Below, in pieces: positions 63,986 through 64,000 of a stretch of 64,000 nt of DNA. The notes under the pieces are model-generated. The model made no database searches. It was not told where the DNA came from and saw only the letters and a program-made list of their open reading frames with translations. The stretch comes from Amia ocellicauda (Eukaryota; Chordata; Actinopteri; Amiiformes; Amiidae): the NCBI RefSeq assembly GCF_036373705.1, contig NW_027102660.1:310001-374000 (forward strand), given 5' to 3'. The position numbers and the translations under genes are program-made. Positions within the stretch are counted from its first letter, which is position 1. Each line of letters starts with the position of its first letter.

Positions 63986-64000
63986 TAACGCTTCGATTTT
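63961..64000 (-). CDS. Acidic repeat protein, copy 4 (only the last codons in window)
   Basis: The last 40 bases match the 3' end of the 272-codon gene of copies 1 to 3, overlapping the polymerase start. The rest lies outside the window. Confidence 0.4.
   Translation of the reverse strand, partial: KSKRYCKVTQPS

Larger units (their letters stand above)
51982..64000 (+). mobile_element. Polinton copy 4 (left 12 kb; right end outside window)
   Basis: Starts with the 185-bp left repeat next to CATAAG and runs in standard order to the start of the acidic repeat protein at the window edge. A fossil with about ten to twelve breaks in the visible part. It alone keeps the left-end gene open, and it is closest to copy 1 in the left third. 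Confidence 0.94.

Overview
The window is animal nuclear DNA, most likely from a teleost fish. It holds four tandem copies of one Polinton (Maverick/adintovirus-like) DNA element. The copies are separated by blocks of a host repeat that carries valine tRNA genes. Support for an animal host comes from eukaryotic tRNA-Val genes of two isoacceptor types (anticodons CAC and AAC), TATA boxes and AATAAA signals, splice-site pairs, microsatellites, and a Polinton gene set of the vertebrate type. The fish assignment is inference.

Layout. Copy 1 enters from the left edge and ends at 15110. A tRNA block follows (15111-17703). Copy 2 (17704 to about 30622) lacks its right terminus and is followed by a second tRNA block (to 32240). 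Copy 3 (32241-48465) has both termini and measures 16.2 kb. A third tRNA block (48466-51981) precedes copy 4, which starts at 51982 and leaves the window. The ends are 185-bp terminal inverted repeats (TIRs) starting AGTAGAT, and the target duplication is CATAAG. The uninterrupted target is still present four times in the tRNA repeats, so the insertion point is exact.

Gene order is the same in each copy. Left to right on the plus strand: a TIR-proximal gene, a Cys/His gene, a small gene with a Bcl-2-like segment, chromodomain integrase, minor capsid (penton) protein, basic core-like protein, major capsid protein and adenain-type protease. These meet tail to tail a minus-strand set which, read from the right end, is a spliced Pro/Ser-rich gene, an acidic repeat-bearing protein, protein-primed DNA polymerase B, packaging ATPase, a small basic protein and a conserved protein of unknown role. 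In a living relative the polymerase would replicate the linear genome, the integrase would insert it, and the capsid, protease and ATPase genes would build and fill a particle. The left-end genes and the spliced gene look like host-interaction or early functions.

All four copies are fossils with several breaks each: about 5 in the visible part of copy 1, and about 8 to 12 in each of the others. The minor capsid and polymerase genes are interrupted in every copy. Copies differ by roughly one to a few percent by eye, so amplification is recent. Shared flanks, a shared target duplication and mosaic similarity between copies point to amplification of a Polinton-plus-tRNA unit by unequal exchange rather than four independent insertions.
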